Part shown: positions 6,392 to 7,123 of the stretch, piece after piece
How the letters are laid out: each line of letters starts with the position of its first letter
How positions within the stretch are numbered: the stretch's first letter is position 1
Assembly (NCBI GenBank): GCA_013205525.1
Contig: JABMMR010000318.1
Location: forward strand, 1 to 7,123
Direction of reading: 5' to 3'
Length of the DNA: 7,123 nt
Source of the DNA: Burkholderiales bacterium
GTDB lineage: Bacteria; Pseudomonadota; Gammaproteobacteria; Burkholderiales; Burkholderiaceae_C
Translations under genes and position numbers: made by a program
Notes under the pieces: generated by a model
Database searches by the model: none
Seen by the model: the letters and a program-made list of their open reading frames with translations, nothing else
Told to the model about the DNA's origin: nothing

Positions 6392-7017
6392 AAGCGCGCA
6401 GTTTGCAAGACTTGGCCGCTATAAAAGCCAAGCTCGTGGCCGATGCCAAGCAAGCGGCTGCGCTTCATGCGGCCAAGCTGGAGGCCCAGCGGCGTGCCAA
6501 GGCGGAGAAAACCCTCTTTGTCCGCGCGGTAGGCGCGGTCACCACCCTAGAGCATGCACCCAGGGTGGATTTGTCCCCAATGCCTGCCCCGCCCTTGGCG
6601 CAGCAACAAATTCGCGACGATATCAATGTGCTGCGTGAAAGCCTCAGCGATGATTTCGACGTCTCAACCTTGCTCGATACCGACGACGAACTCAGCTACC
6701 GCAGCCAAGGCATAGGCACGGATGTCACCCAAAAACTGCGCAAAGGTCATTGGAGTTTGCAAGGGCAAATCGATTTGCACGGTTTGCGCAGTGACGAGGC
6801 CCGCGAGGCTTTGGGGCAATTCATCCGCGACGCCAGCAAGCGCGGTTGGCGTTGTGTGCGCATCGTGCATGGCAAGGGCTTGGGCTCGCCTGGCAAGACG
6901 CCGGTACTGAAATCCAAGGTGCACCGCTGGTTGGTACAAAAAACCGAAGTGCTGGCCTTCGTTCAAGCCAAGGGGTCGGAAGGCGGCGCCGGTGCTTTGG
7001 TCGTTCTACTTAAATAA
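6385..7017 (+). CDS. Smr-domain protein
   Basis: This encodes 210 residues from ATG 6385, with GGAG at 6373-6376 (8-base spacer). The ATG lies within the last codons of radC (overlap ATGGTGA), a translational-coupling arrangement. The N-terminal region (about 1-45) is Ala/Lys/Arg-rich and helical (LAAIKAKLVADAKQAAALHA), followed by a Pro-rich linker. The C-terminal Smr (MutS2-related) domain spans about 127-210, with the DLHG motif (D130-G133), the HGKG motif (H162-G165) and the closing GGAGALVVLL. Stand-alone Smr proteins of this type resemble E. coli SmrA/SmrB (YdaL/YfcN), which have nuclease activity; SmrB cleaves mRNA at collided ribosomes. Which subfamily this belongs to cannot be told here, so no symbol is given. 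Its stop codon touches the terminal repeat. Confidence 0.92.
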   Translation: MVKARSLQDLAAIKAKLVADAKQAAALHAAKLEAQRRAKAEKTLFVRAVGAVTTLEHAPRVDLSPMPAPPLAQQQIRDDINVLRESLSDDFDVSTLLDTDDELSYRSQGIGTDVTQKLRKGHWSLQGQIDLHGLRSDEAREALGQFIRDASKRGWRCVRIVHGKGLGSPGKTPVLKSKVHRWLVQKTEVLAFVQAKGSEGGAGALVVLLK

Positions 7018-7093
7018 TTAATCGGGGTCAGATCCCAATTAATTTATTGGGATCTGCCCCCGATTAATTTGACCCCGATTAATTCGATTAATT
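7016..7093. repeat. REP-like inverted repeat with CGATTAATT copies
   Basis: Arms at 7016-7039 and 7046-7069 are complementary at 23 of 24 positions around a 6-base loop; the only mismatch is 7028 against 7057. The core is GGGGTCAGATCCCAAT and its complement. CGATTAATT is repeated at 7061, 7076 and 7085, with its inverse at 7016-7024, and a second GACCCCGATTAATT follows the hairpin. GGGGTCAGA-type palindromes with AATTAAT flanks are, from memory, typical of REP elements associated with Y1 (DUF1568, RAYT) transposases. The left arm begins within the smr stop codon. There is no U tract, but the stem could still block transcription or protect the mRNA 3' end. The last 36 bases are open on the minus strand, which may be the tail of a neighbouring gene. 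Confidence 0.75.
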
Positions 7094-7123
7094 CGCTTGG
7101 CGCAAAGTCTGCACGACCGGGCG

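Overview
The window looks like a betaproteobacterial chromosome, most likely Burkholderiales (Comamonadaceae-like). This is judged from the serS, ispH, SlpA-type FKBP, radC and Smr protein sequences, and no database search was possible. It falls into two halves of different character.

Left half, about 1-2201, is accessory DNA in small fragments. It opens with two copies of a 12-bp motif resembling the outer repeats of an insertion sequence, followed by a doubtful Cys-containing reading frame. Next comes a compact divergent locus. An XRE-type repressor (879-1124, +) faces a good sigma70-like promoter that reads leftward into a 47-residue secreted Cys-rich peptide (644-787, -) and a 72-residue three-helix membrane protein (389-607, -). 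The peptide gene is short and easily overlooked. Downstream of the repressor is a structured RNA with its own promoter and intrinsic terminator (about 1238-1357). After it lie a 108-residue orphan protein (1482-1808) and about 390 bp of G-rich, apparently non-coding DNA. This half abuts the 3' end of a tRNA-Ser gene, a classic integration site for islands, and it carries a short direct repeat there. No integrase is visible in the window.

Right half, 2202-7017, is core housekeeping DNA. Read on the minus strand, the order is an SlpA/FkpB-type prolyl isomerase, ispH, serS, a small lipoprotein and tRNA-Ser(CGA). Gaps are 0, 26, 23 and 31 bp, so the protein genes probably form one operon, and seryl-tRNA synthetase sits just upstream of one of its own substrates. 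Divergent from this operon, on the plus strand, are radC and an Smr-domain gene that overlap by 7 bp.

The right edge (7016-7093) is a near-perfect 24-bp inverted repeat plus extra copies of CGATTAATT. It begins inside the smr stop codon and resembles REP elements associated with REP-associated tyrosine transposases.

The best candidates for something undescribed are the XRE / Cys-peptide / membrane-protein cassette and the structured RNA. The RNA carries repeated GNRGATG-GGCC modules and a 5' segment that could compete with its terminator stem.
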